From positions 1 to 14,510 of the forward strand of contig JAICTU010000221.1 of the NCBI GenBank assembly GCA_025936205.1: a stretch of 14,510 nucleotides of DNA, written 5' to 3'. Shown here one piece after another: positions 1-7,568 of the stretch. Position 1 is the first letter of the stretch. Each line of letters begins with the position of its first letter. Under the pieces are notes generated by a model. It made no database searches. It had not been told where the DNA came from and worked only from the letters and a program-made list of their open reading frames with translations. The translations under genes were made by a program, and so were the position numbers. Source of the DNA: Polyangiaceae bacterium (GTDB taxonomy: Bacteria; Myxococcota; Polyangia; Polyangiales; Polyangiaceae).

Positions 1-1276
1 GGCGCTGTTTGAGTGCCGCGAGCAGCGTGACGGTCGCCGTGCGGTCGCCGTCGAACGACCAGCAGCCGAGCGGGTTGTGCGGATCGTCGGCGAGCGGCCC
101 CACCACACACAAAGACCCGAGCGACGGAGGGAGCGGCAAGCAGCCGCCGCGGTTCTCGAGCAACACCAGCGACTGGCGCGCGGCGCGGCGCGCGAGCTCG
201 AGGTGCTCGCGGCACAGCGCGACGGACGGAGCCGAACGCCGTGTATAGGGCCGTTCGAACAAGCCGAGCGCGTGCTTGACCTGGAGGATGCGGCGCACGG
301 CGTCGTCGATCTCCTCGATGGGCAGCGCGCGGTTTTCGACCAGCCGCACCAGCTCGGCGCGGTAGGTGCGCGAGACCATCTCCATGTCGACGCCGGCGCT
401 CGCCGCCTCCAGTGCCGCGTCGCGCGCGCCCGCGCAGGACCCGTGCTGGATCATCTCCTCCACCGACGCCCAATCGGAGACCACGAAACCCGCGAAGCCG
501 AGCTCGCTCTTGAGCAGCTCGCGCAGTGCCCAGCGCTGGCCAGACATGGGCACGCCGTTCAGATCGTTGAAGCCGCACATCACCGTCAGCGCTCCGGCCT
601 CGACGCAGGCGCGAAACGGCGGCAGATACACGTCGCGCAGCAGCGGCTCGGGCACCCAGGTGGTGTTGTACTCCTTGCCGGCCTCGGTCGCACCGTAGCC
701 GAGATAGTGCTTGGCGCAAGCCGCCACGCGATCGGGCTGCGAGGGATCGTCACCCTGGAAGCCGTGTACCATCGCGGCGCCCAGCAGCGAGCCGAGCCAC
801 GGGTCTTCGCCGAAGCTCTCCGCGACGCGACCCCAGCGCGGCTCGCGCGTCACGTCCACCATCGGCGCGAAGACCCAGTCGATGCCGGCCTCGCTCGCCT
901 CACGGGCAGCGGCGGCGGCCACCGCTTCGGCCAGCGTGGGATCAAAGCTGGCGGCCACAGCCAGCGGGATCGGGAAGATGGTGCGGTAGCCGTGGATCAC
1001 GTCGCGCCCGAACAGCAGCGGAATGCCGAGGCGCGTCTCTTCCATGGCCACGCGCTGGAGCGCGTTGCGCAGCTCCAGATCGCGCGCGTTCAGGAGCGAT
1101 CCGATCTCGCCCCCGCGCAGCTCGGCGAGCAAGCGCGCGTGGGCTTGCGGATCGGCTTCCAGCTGTTCGGGAAGCGTGAGCTGGCTCATCTGGCCGACTT
1201 TCTCCGCCAGCGTGAGCTCGGCGAGCAGGCGCTCGACGCGTTCGATGCGAGGTCGTTCGGGGCGCGAGGGGTTCAT
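1..1276 (-). CDS. GH3 beta-glucosidase, BglX-like (C-terminus cut by window edge)
   Basis: Glycoside hydrolase family 3 enzyme, expected to remove non-reducing-end beta-linked glucose (or xylose) from oligosaccharides. About 425 codons are visible and the reading frame is open at the left edge. Seen: an N-terminal TLAEKVGQM segment, GRDVIHGYRTIFPIPLA, the MVDVTREPRWGRVAESFGED block, the substrate-site AKHYLGYG, a BglX-like GKEYNTT, and FVVSDWAS, whose Asp268 aligns with the family nucleophile. The C-terminal alpha/beta domain, which holds the acid/base in many members, is only begun. No signal peptide is visible, unlike periplasmic E. coli BglX, so I infer a cytoplasmic enzyme. The start at 1276 has a distant GGAG; an in-frame ATG at 1297 adds 7 residues and has no better ribosome site. 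It lies 135 bases downstream of the TetR gene on the same strand. Family assignment is sure; the exact substrate is not. Confidence 0.93.
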   Translation of the reverse strand, partial: MNPSRPERPRIERVERLLAELTLAEKVGQMSQLTLPEQLEADPQAHARLLAELRGGEIGSLLNARDLELRNALQRVAMEETRLGIPLLFGRDVIHGYRTIFPIPLAVAASFDPTLAEAVAAAAAREASEAGIDWVFAPMVDVTREPRWGRVAESFGEDPWLGSLLGAAMVHGFQGDDPSQPDRVAACAKHYLGYGATEAGKEYNTTWVPEPLLRDVYLPPFRACVEAGALTVMCGFNDLNGVPMSGQRWALRELLKSELGFAGFVVSDWASVEEMIQHGSCAGARDAALEAASAGVDMEMVSRTYRAELVRLVENRALPIEEIDDAVRRILQVKHALGLFERPYTRRSAPSVALCREHLELARRAARQSLVLLENRGGCLPLPPSLGSLCVVGPLADDPHNPLGCWSFDGDRTATVTLLAALKQR

Positions 1277-1411
1277 CGTCCGTCTGGGCTCCGGCATGGC
1301 TGGGCGGTCAGATGGTAGCTCTCGCGCGCCAGGGTCGCGAGCTGCACCATTCGACTGCCGTAACGAGCCTCACAATCATTGCGGTGGCGCGGCGCGGGGA
1401 CCCAGGCCTCC

Positions 1412-2092
1412 TCAGCGTTTTGCCGCACTGCGCGGCTGGCGAGGCGCCTTGCTCGAGACTTTGTCAGCCGAGAGCGAGGCGAGGTAGGCGCAGAGCATGT
1501 CCGCCAGCGCGCCCGCGTAGGCCTCGATCTCGGCGCGGGTTCGCGGAGCCTCCGAGAACTGCTTTCCCACCACGCTGAGTGTCGTCATGATCAACTCGCC
1601 CGCGAGCCTGCGCAGCGCCTGCGTGGCGCCGGGTAGGGCCTCGCGCAGAAAGGCATCGATCATGGCCTGGCTCGACGCGCGCACCTGCTGCGCCTCCGGA
1701 GCGTCGCGATAGAGCGGAGCGGCGTCATTCAGCGCCACGCGCAGCGCTGCCTCATCGCACTCCGACTGCACGAAGGCATGGACCAGTTCACGCAGGCGCT
1801 GGAGCGGAGGCCGCGAAGTGTCTTCGACGAGCCCGCGCAAGAGCTCCGACGTCTGCCGCCACTCATCGCTCTGGAGCCGGAACAGAACGGCCGCCTTGTT
1901 CGGGAAGTACTGGTACAGGGACCCGACGCTGACCCCGGCCTTCTCTGCCACGCGCGCCATCGTGAAGCGCTGCGCGCCCTCCTTTGCCAGAACCTGAATC
2001 GCTGCCGTCAAGACGGCCCCGACGAGCTCGTTCGAGCGCGCCTGCTGGGGCGCTTTTCTGGCGGAAATGGCGGGACTTCGTCGGGTGCTCAC
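1412..2092 (-). CDS. TetR-family transcriptional repressor
   Basis: A 226-residue DNA-binding regulator. After a basic N-terminal tail (residues 1-20) comes a typical TetR helix-turn-helix at about 43-64 (FTMARVAEKAGVSVGSLYQYF, with the conserved Y60/Y62/F63 and the following NKAAVLFRL). The remaining all-helical C-terminal part (about 75-215) is the ligand/dimer domain and gives no clue to the ligand. The GTG start at 2092 is chosen because GGAG lies 5 bases upstream (2098-2101) and the length then fits the family; the open frame continues upstream to 2377 but would run through the O-methyltransferase gene. It is divergent from the O-methyltransferase at 2185 across a 92-base gap with several dyads, so I infer repression of that gene and of itself. 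The downstream GH3 gene on the same strand could be co-transcribed. Confidence 0.93.
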   Translation of the reverse strand: MSTRRSPAISARKAPQQARSNELVGAVLTAAIQVLAKEGAQRFTMARVAEKAGVSVGSLYQYFPNKAAVLFRLQSDEWRQTSELLRGLVEDTSRPPLQRLRELVHAFVQSECDEAALRVALNDAAPLYRDAPEAQQVRASSQAMIDAFLREALPGATQALRRLAGELIMTTLSVVGKQFSEAPRTRAEIEAYAGALADMLCAYLASLSADKVSSKAPRQPRSAAKR

Positions 2093-2101
2093 GCGCGCTC
2101 C

Positions 2102-2146
2102 GGACAATGCGAATTGTGAACCTGACGGATCCGTCGCATTTTGTCC
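2102..2146. promoter_or_regulatory. Divergent promoter/operator region with nested dyads (TetR–O-methyltransferase)
   Basis: Three inverted repeats are packed here. A perfect 12-bp palindrome GACGGATCCGTC lies at 2124-2135. ACAAT-GCGA-ATTGT lies at 2104-2117. An outer pair, GGACAATGCG (2102-2111) against CGCATTTTGTCC (2135-2146), matches except for a two-base insertion. A weak plus-strand promoter can be drawn with TTGTGA (2114-2119), 17 bases, then CATTTT (2137-2142), which puts the palindrome in the spacer where a TetR dimer would block polymerase. The dyads are seen directly; the promoter and repressor binding are inferred. Confidence 0.55.
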
Positions 2147-2184
2147 AGAGCAACGGCCTGGCTCTACACAGAACGGAGAACGCA

Positions 2185-2850
2185 ATGACCACACTGACGC
2201 AAAGCCCACTCGCGCCCCTGCTCGAGCGACTGTTCCAGGAGGCCGACGCGGTGTCGCCTCTTGCCATTCCCTGGGTGGCGGCGCTCTCGCGCGAGGAGCG
2301 CGAGCGTCTGTTGCAAAGCAAGACGGACTACATGGAGCTCTATGGGCGGCTGAAGGACGCCGCATTGCCCGTATCACGAGCGACCGGCGCCTTGCTCTAC
2401 GTGCTGGCGCGCAGCACGGGCGCTCGCACGATCGTCGAATTCGGGGCGTCCTTCGGCATCTCTACCTTGCACCTCGCTGCCGCCCTGCGAGACAACGGCG
2501 GCGGCCGGCTCATCACGACGGAATTCGAGCCGTCCAAGGTCGCGCGCGCCCGGAAGAACCTCGAGCAAGGCGGGCTCGCGGATCTCGTGGAGCTGCGCGA
2601 AGGAGACGCGCTGAAAACGCTCGCGACCGATCTCCCTGCGCAGATCGACCTCCTGTTCCTCGACGGCGCCAAGGCGCTCTATGTGGACATCTCGAGCCTG
2701 GTCGAGGGACGGCTGCGTCCGGGCGCTCTCGTCGTCGCCGACAATGCGAACGACAGTCGCGACTACCTCGCGCGCGTCCGAGCCAGGGAGAGCGGCTATC
2801 TCTCGATCCCATTCGGCGGAGACGTCGAGCTATCGATGCGGTTGGGCTGA
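2185..2850 (+). CDS. Class I SAM-dependent O-methyltransferase
   Basis: A 221-residue methyltransferase of the catechol-O-methyltransferase-like type (Methyltransf_3/24 group). Seen: motif I IVEFGASFGIST at residues 83-94 (SAM-binding glycine loop), the acidic end of strand 2 (TTEFE, 111-115), EGDAL at 139-143, DLLFLDGAK at 155-163 and VVADNAND at 183-190. Asp160, Asp186 and Asn187 sit where divalent-cation-dependent O-methyltransferases bind metal and the substrate hydroxyls. The ATG at 2185 has GGAG 6 bases upstream (2175-2178). The gene is divergent from the TetR gene and probably under its control. Such pairs often handle small phenolic or hydroxylated compounds, but the substrate cannot be read here. 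No signal peptide, so cytoplasmic. Confidence 0.92.
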   Translation: MTTLTQSPLAPLLERLFQEADAVSPLAIPWVAALSREERERLLQSKTDYMELYGRLKDAALPVSRATGALLYVLARSTGARTIVEFGASFGISTLHLAAALRDNGGGRLITTEFEPSKVARARKNLEQGGLADLVELREGDALKTLATDLPAQIDLLFLDGAKALYVDISSLVEGRLRPGALVVADNANDSRDYLARVRARESGYLSIPFGGDVELSMRLG

Positions 2851-2998
2851 CACTCTGGAGGGGCGCCGCGGTTTGGGCAATACTCCCGGTGATCCGATGG
2901 CCTGGTCACTGGACGCCCCATCATCGCCGCTCTGTCGGCCGGAGTGTACGCTCGCGAGGCGAGTTGCAGAGCTCGCAGAATGCCAAACGAGGGCTGCC

Positions 2999-4510
2999 AT
3001 GAAGCCTGCAGGGCGCTTCGGCGGCCGCCCCGAGCCATTACACGTCATCTTTCCTTCGCGATTCGCCGGTCTGCCGGAGAAGGATGCGTACCAACTGCGA
3101 GGCCTGCGCCAGTTATTCCACGCCCAGCGTTCATCGCTCGAGAGCGAATTGGGCGTCTCCCTGTCGCTGGAGCCTGCAGCACGCGCCGGGCACGGTCCTA
3201 CCTGGCTCATCGGTCCCAGCGCCTGCACGCCGGAGCTGGCTCAGCTGGGTTTGCCTGCTTGCCCGGCGCCCGTGCTGCGTCGACTGCCAGCCGAAAAGAT
3301 TCTGATCGCCGATGCGCCGGACGTGAGCGGGCTGTTCGAGAGCCTGTCGCTGCTCAGAAGTTTCGCGTGGGCACCGCAGGATACCCTCGAAGGGCAGCCC
3401 TGCGCTTCCGGCGAGGAGGCGTTTCTGCACGCAGCGGAGGAGATCGCGCACACCTGGCCCTCGTTTCAGAGGCGCGCGACCTCCTGGCTGGATCTCTGCA
3501 TTCGGTACGCCAACGCCACGGCCGTGTCGCTCGAGCCCCTTGCTGCGTTGCAAACGCTGGTTGCGCAGCTCGAGGACGCGCACACCGCGGTGCGGAGCAC
3601 CGATCGGATCATTCCACCGAGTTTCCGTGCGCGCATGGCAGAAGGGGGAGTTGTCCTGCACGAGGTCCCGGAGCATTCCGCGGCCTGGCGAGCAGGCGCG
3701 AGGGAAGGGCATCGTCTCCTGGAGATCGATTTGGGTCCGGCGTGGCAGCGAGTCGGAGCAACGCCGCAGCATCGGCCTTACACGGTGCCCTTCCGCGCGT
3801 TGTCGGGCGAACCCGGCAAGAGTGCGGACTTCGTGGCTGTGGGCCCCGGCGGCGGGATGGCGCGCTGGACGGAGTCGTACCAAGTGCCGGAACCCGAATC
3901 TCTCGTCACCTGGCGCAGATTGCCTTCGGGATCGGGGTATCTGCGCATCAAACAGTGGCCATCATCGGAGCGCATCGACGAACTGGTCGATGCGGCGTTC
4001 GCTGACTTCTCCAGTGCTCCAGGGTTGATCGTCGACCTGCGGGGCAACCCCGGAGGAGCCGGGAGTGTTGCGGCGCGCTTCCGAGATCGGTTCCTCCGGG
4101 GACGGACGCTGTTGGGCACGATTCAATTCACCGGTCCCGACGGTGTCCTGATGCCACCGGAAGAGCTCTGGTCCGAACCGGCGCCTGCTCGGAAGCGCTG
4201 GCACGCGGCGGTCCGATTCCTCACCGACCCGGGCACGTACTCGGCGAGCGAGGATGCCCTGCTCGGCTTACAGGGCCTGCCACACGTCGAAGTTCTGGGC
4301 GAGCCGAGCGGTGGCGGAAGCGGCCGAGCACGCAGCATCCGTTTGCTACCCGGCTGGCGGCTGACGGTCAGCTCCTGTCTGACCTTCGACCGTCTGGGTC
4401 GGTGCATCGAAGGCGCCGGCATCGCCGTGGATCACACGATTCCCCTGCTCGGGCGCACGCATGGCGCGTGGGAGCTCGCGCTTCTGGCCGCGGCAGATCG
4501 TGGATGGTGA
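2999..4510 (+). CDS. S41-family serine peptidase, tricorn/IRBP-like catalytic set
   Basis: A 503-residue peptidase of MEROPS family S41. Residues 1-150 match nothing I recognise. Then come a helical segment ending in QLEDAHTAVR (His195), a degenerate PDZ-like stretch (about 205-300), the core motif VDLRGNPGG (345-353), GTYSASED with candidate nucleophile Ser415, GEPSGGG (434-440), and RCIEGAGI with Glu471. In CTP/Tsp enzymes a catalytic Lys lies 25 residues after the Ser; here that position (440) is Gly. His195 and Glu471 sit about where tricorn-type S41 enzymes place their catalytic His and Glu, so I infer a Ser/His-type mechanism. The ATG at 2999 has GAGGG 5 bases before it. No signal peptide or membrane segment is visible, unusual for S41. 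It stands 148 bases after the O-methyltransferase and is convergent with yicI. Confidence 0.88.
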   Translation: MKPAGRFGGRPEPLHVIFPSRFAGLPEKDAYQLRGLRQLFHAQRSSLESELGVSLSLEPAARAGHGPTWLIGPSACTPELAQLGLPACPAPVLRRLPAEKILIADAPDVSGLFESLSLLRSFAWAPQDTLEGQPCASGEEAFLHAAEEIAHTWPSFQRRATSWLDLCIRYANATAVSLEPLAALQTLVAQLEDAHTAVRSTDRIIPPSFRARMAEGGVVLHEVPEHSAAWRAGAREGHRLLEIDLGPAWQRVGATPQHRPYTVPFRALSGEPGKSADFVAVGPGGGMARWTESYQVPEPESLVTWRRLPSGSGYLRIKQWPSSERIDELVDAAFADFSSAPGLIVDLRGNPGGAGSVAARFRDRFLRGRTLLGTIQFTGPDGVLMPPEELWSEPAPARKRWHAAVRFLTDPGTYSASEDALLGLQGLPHVEVLGEPSGGGSGRARSIRLLPGWRLTVSSCLTFDRLGRCIEGAGIAVDHTIPLLGRTHGAWELALLAAADRGW

Positions 4511-4559
4511 GAGCCAGTCCACTGCGCCCATTGGGCTCTGCGAGCGACCAGGCGCCTCG

Positions 4560-6902
4560 CTACTGCGGAGCCAGTGCGTAGCGGAAGGATGCGGTCCCGC
4601 TGTCTGCTCGCACAACGACGCCGCGCCGGGTGACAGGCGCGCGCGCCTCTTCGCGGACCACGTAGCCGCGCTCGACCTCGATCACGCCGCTGGCCCAGGG
4701 CAGCTGGACCTGGAAGTCGAACAGCGTGGAGCTGGTCACGCGCACGCGCTGCCCGTCGTGATACACCTCCAGCCGCCCGCCTGGCTCGCCGTCGGCGTCG
4801 AACAGCCGCACTTCGAGTGAAATACCGGGATCGAGCTTGCCGCAGATCAGCCGCACGCCACGCACCCACTCGTACTCCACTTCGCGCGTGCGGTTGCCCA
4901 CGCACACCACGTTGTTGGGACGGATCCAGACCGGGATGCCGAAGAAATCCAGCTCCTCTCGGTACCAGCGGCCGCCCTCGCGTTGCTCCCCCGTGAGCAG
5001 GTGCGTCCAGCTGCCCGCGGGCAGATAGTACTCGGCCTTGCGATCGTGGAAGACGGGGGCCACGAGCAGCGCGTCGCCCAGCAGGTACTGTCGATCCAGC
5101 GTGCGGCTGGTCGGGTCCTCGGGGAACTCCAGGATCATGGGACGCATCATCGGCTGGTTCGACTCGTGCGCCTGCAGCACAGCCTGCATCAGGTAGGGCA
5201 TCAACCGGCACTTCAGCTCGGTGAAGTGGCGCAGCACGTCGCAGGCCTCTTCGTCGTAGTTCCACGGCACGCGGTAGGAGCTGCTGCCGTGCAGCCGACT
5301 GTGTGAGGAGAGCAACCCGAAGCCGATCCAGCGCTTGTACACCGAGGCGCTGGCCTTGCTCTCGAATCCGCCGATGTCATGGCTCCAGAAGCCGAAGCCG
5401 CACAGCGCCAGGCTGAGCCCGCCGCGCAAGCTCTCGGCCATCGATTCGTAGTTGCCGTAGCAGTCGCCGCCCCAGTGCACGGGGAAGCGCTGGCAGGTCG
5501 CCGTCGCCGAGCGCGCGAACACACACGCCTGGCCACGCCCGCGCTCCTGCTCCAGCAGCTCGAAGACCGCCTTGTTGTACAGGTACGTGTAGTAGTTGTG
5601 CATCAACAGCGGATCGGAGCCGTCGAAGTACGCCACGTCGGTCGGGATCTCTTCGCCGAAGTCGGTCTTGAAGCAGTCCACGCCCATGCTCAGGAGCGCG
5701 CGCAAGCGCGACTGAAACCAGCGGGTCGCTTCCGGGTTGGTGAAGTCGACGTATCCCATGCCCGCTTGCCAGCGGTCGCACTGGTAGACACTTCCGTCGG
5801 GGCGCCTGAGCAGGTAGCCGTTGCGCGCGCCCTCTTCGAACAGCTGCGAACGCTCGCCGATATACGGATTGATCCACACGCAGATGCGCAGGCCCTTCGC
5901 GTGCAGGCGCGAGATCATTCCTTCCGGATCGGGGAAGGCCGCTTCATCCCACTTGAAATTGCACCAGTGATGCGCCTTCATCCAGAAGCAGTCGAAATGA
6001 AACACGTGTAGCGGGATGTTCCGCTGGGCCATGCCGTCGACGAAGCTCTGCACGGTCGCTTCGTCGTACTGGGTGGTGAAGGAGGTGGTGAGCCAGAGCC
6101 CGAAGGACCATGCCGGCGGCAGCGCGGGGCGTCCGGTGAGCGCGCCGAGGCGGGCGAGCACCTGCTTCGGCGTCGGCCCCAGTATGAAGAAGTAGTCGAG
6201 GTCCTCGCCGGGCACCGCGAACTGAGCGCGCATCACCTGCTCCGTCCCGATTTCGAAGGAAACGCGCGCCGGCGTGTTGACCAGCACTCCGTAGCCCTTG
6301 CTGGTCAGAAAGAAGGGCACGTCTTTGTAGCCCTTGTCGGAGCAGGTGCCGCAGTCCGAGTTCCACATGTCCACGGTCTGCCCGTTGCGGCTGAACGCTT
6401 GAAAGCGCTCCCCGAGCCCGTAGACATGCTCGCCGACGGAGAGCGTCAGTTGCTCGCGCAGAAACCTGCCCAGGCCGGACTTCTCCATCAAGCCCAGTGC
6501 CGAAGAAGGGCTGCTCGTGAGCGGCTCACCGCGCTCGTCGAGGAAGGTGAGGCTCCACGGGTCGCGCGTGATGCGCACGCCGAGCGGGCCCGCGCGCAGG
6601 CTGAGCTCGGCGTCTTCCACCGTGGTCGAGAACGGACGCGCTTCAGGGTCGACGAAGTGCCCAGGGCCGCGCCGCACTCGGCCCTGGTGGTGCAAAATCT
6701 GCACGCGGAGCACACCGTCGAGGGGCGTGCTGATGCGCACCGTGAACATGTGGCCCGCCAGCGTCGCCCAGCGTTCGCGCTCAGGGCGATCACTGACGTG
6801 CAGCAACAACTGGCGTTCGCCCGGCTCGAACCCGTCCACCCGCCTCAGGTAGTGGGGGACCACGTCTTCGAGCATGCGCCAAGCGCCGTCACCAAATCGC
6901 AT
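4560..6902 (-). CDS. yicI: GH31 alpha-xylosidase (YicI family)
   Basis: A 780-residue glycoside hydrolase of family 31, very close in length and motifs to E. coli YicI (772 residues), which removes alpha-1,6-xylose from isoprimeverose and xyloglucan oligosaccharides. The order is an N-terminal beta-sandwich (about 1-250), a TIM barrel (about 255-600) and C-terminal beta domains. The nucleophile Asp414 sits in CFKTDFGEEIPTDV and the acid/base Asp480 in FPVHWGGDCYGNYESMAESL. The stretch FWSHDIGGF and the block around LLSSHSRLHGSSSYRVPWNYD are also the YicI type. Just before the acid/base, ATCQ replaces the VGGQ of E. coli. GGAGG lies 5 bases before the ATG (6908-6912). There is no signal peptide, so it acts on imported oligosaccharides. 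It is the last gene of the galE-yajQ-yicI run and convergent with the S41 gene; the 49-base gap holds only a weak hairpin. Confidence 0.96.
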   Translation of the reverse strand: MRFGDGAWRMLEDVVPHYLRRVDGFEPGERQLLLHVSDRPERERWATLAGHMFTVRISTPLDGVLRVQILHHQGRVRRGPGHFVDPEARPFSTTVEDAELSLRAGPLGVRITRDPWSLTFLDERGEPLTSSPSSALGLMEKSGLGRFLREQLTLSVGEHVYGLGERFQAFSRNGQTVDMWNSDCGTCSDKGYKDVPFFLTSKGYGVLVNTPARVSFEIGTEQVMRAQFAVPGEDLDYFFILGPTPKQVLARLGALTGRPALPPAWSFGLWLTTSFTTQYDEATVQSFVDGMAQRNIPLHVFHFDCFWMKAHHWCNFKWDEAAFPDPEGMISRLHAKGLRICVWINPYIGERSQLFEEGARNGYLLRRPDGSVYQCDRWQAGMGYVDFTNPEATRWFQSRLRALLSMGVDCFKTDFGEEIPTDVAYFDGSDPLLMHNYYTYLYNKAVFELLEQERGRGQACVFARSATATCQRFPVHWGGDCYGNYESMAESLRGGLSLALCGFGFWSHDIGGFESKASASVYKRWIGFGLLSSHSRLHGSSSYRVPWNYDEEACDVLRHFTELKCRLMPYLMQAVLQAHESNQPMMRPMILEFPEDPTSRTLDRQYLLGDALLVAPVFHDRKAEYYLPAGSWTHLLTGEQREGGRWYREELDFFGIPVWIRPNNVVCVGNRTREVEYEWVRGVRLICGKLDPGISLEVRLFDADGEPGGRLEVYHDGQRVRVTSSTLFDFQVQLPWASGVIEVERGYVVREEARAPVTRRGVVVRADSGTASFRYALAPQ

Positions 6903-6933
6903 CGCTGCCTCCGGAGGAGCCCCCGCCAGGGCT

Positions 6934-7041
6934 TCACTTTTCCACGGTGATGCTGTCGAGCACCAGATCGAAATTCAATTGACGCAACGAAGCGTCGGAA
7001 ATGAGCGAAGCCAGGAGCTGAGCAGAAGTGACTGCGGTCAC
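6934..7041 (-). CDS. Possible 35-residue ORF overlapping the yajQ stop
   Basis: A GTG at 7041-7039 overlaps the yajQ stop codon (bases GTGA) and opens a 35-residue frame ending in TGA at 6934, 31 bases before yicI. The peptide ends with NFDLVLDSITVEK and looks protein-like, with alternating hydrophobic residues. The overlap suits translational coupling between yajQ and yicI. There is no good ribosome site; the nearest GGAG is about 20 bases upstream inside yajQ. A perfect 6-bp hairpin, AGTGAC-TGCG-GTCACT (7027-7042), covers the overlap. It could equally be chance or a remnant of a longer gene. I recognise no family. Confidence 0.28.
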   Translation of the reverse strand: MTAVTSAQLLASLISDASLRQLNFDLVLDSITVEK

Positions 7042-7523
7042 TCGCGGAAGTTGACGAACTGCAGCTCCACGCCGAGATCGGCGCGCTTGAGCTCGGCGAT
7101 CGCAGCCTGCAGATCGTCGCGCTTCTTGCCGGTGATGCGCACCGTGTCCTCTTGAATCGCGCCCTGCACCTTGAGCTTGCTGCCCTTGATCAGCTTGATG
7201 ATGTCCTTTGCCTTCTCGCTGCTGATGCCCTCGGTGATGGTCACCGTCATCTTGGCGGTGCCGCGCGGCCCGGGCGTGACGTCGCCCCGCTCGAAATGCT
7301 TCAGGCTGACCTTGCGGCGTGTCAGCTTGTCCTGCAGCACCTCGTAGGCGGCCTTGACGCGATCTTCCGTGCTGGCCTCGAAGGCGATGCCCTGATCCGT
7401 CTGATCGACGGTGGCGCCCGTACCCTTGAAATCGAACCGCTGGGAGATCTCGCGCTTGGCCTGGTTGAGGGCGTTCGCCACCTCATCCCAGGGCAACTTG
7501 GAAACGACGTCGAAAGAAGGCAT
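7038..7523 (-). CDS. yajQ: YajQ-family nucleotide/cyclic-di-GMP-binding protein
   Basis: A 161-residue full-length YajQ (UPF0234) protein, made of two ferredoxin-like domains (about 1-90 and 91-161). Seen: the family start MPSFDVVSKLPWDEVANALNQA, REISQRFDFKGTGA, the middle segment KVSLKHFERGD, ISSEKAKDIIKLIK, VRITGKKRDDLQ and the C-terminal LQFVNFRE. Family members bind nucleotides or RNA, and in Xanthomonas a homologue binds cyclic di-GMP and acts with a transcription factor; that role is inferred for this protein. It is cytoplasmic. It starts 45 bases after the galE stop on the same strand, with a 7-bp stem-loop between them and only a weak ribosome site, so coupling to galE transcription is likely. 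Confidence 0.96.
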   Translation of the reverse strand: MPSFDVVSKLPWDEVANALNQAKREISQRFDFKGTGATVDQTDQGIAFEASTEDRVKAAYEVLQDKLTRRKVSLKHFERGDVTPGPRGTAKMTVTITEGISSEKAKDIIKLIKGSKLKVQGAIQEDTVRITGKKRDDLQAAIAELKRADLGVELQFVNFRE

Positions 7524-7525
7524 GC

Positions 7526-7549
7526 CGGGCAGCTTACCAGAACTGCCCG
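7526..7549 (-). other. Stem-loop between galE and yajQ
   Basis: A perfect 7-bp inverted repeat, CGGGCAG (7526-7532) and CTGCCCG (7543-7549), with a 10-base loop. It ends 2 bases before the yajQ start on the minus strand. No T-run follows, so it is not a standard terminator. In mRNA it would cover the region just ahead of the yajQ start codon and could reduce or time yajQ translation (inference). Confidence 0.4.
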
Positions 7550-7568
7550 ACTGGGTCCGTATGCTGGA

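Noticed and set aside
77..1318. Plus-strand 413-codon open frame
   Set aside because: It is antisense to the GH3 gene, whose motifs are unmistakable. Long antisense frames are expected in high-GC coding DNA. Its product is Arg/His/Ala-rich with no motif.
4526..4536. GCCC-ATT-GGGC hairpin between the S41 gene and yicI
   Set aside because: The 4-bp stem has no T-run on either strand; too weak to call a terminator.
7027..7042. AGTGAC-TGCG-GTCACT hairpin at the yajQ stop, as a terminator
   Set aside because: The 6-bp stem is perfect but overlaps the stop codon and has no T-run. It is kept only as part of the small-ORF observation.
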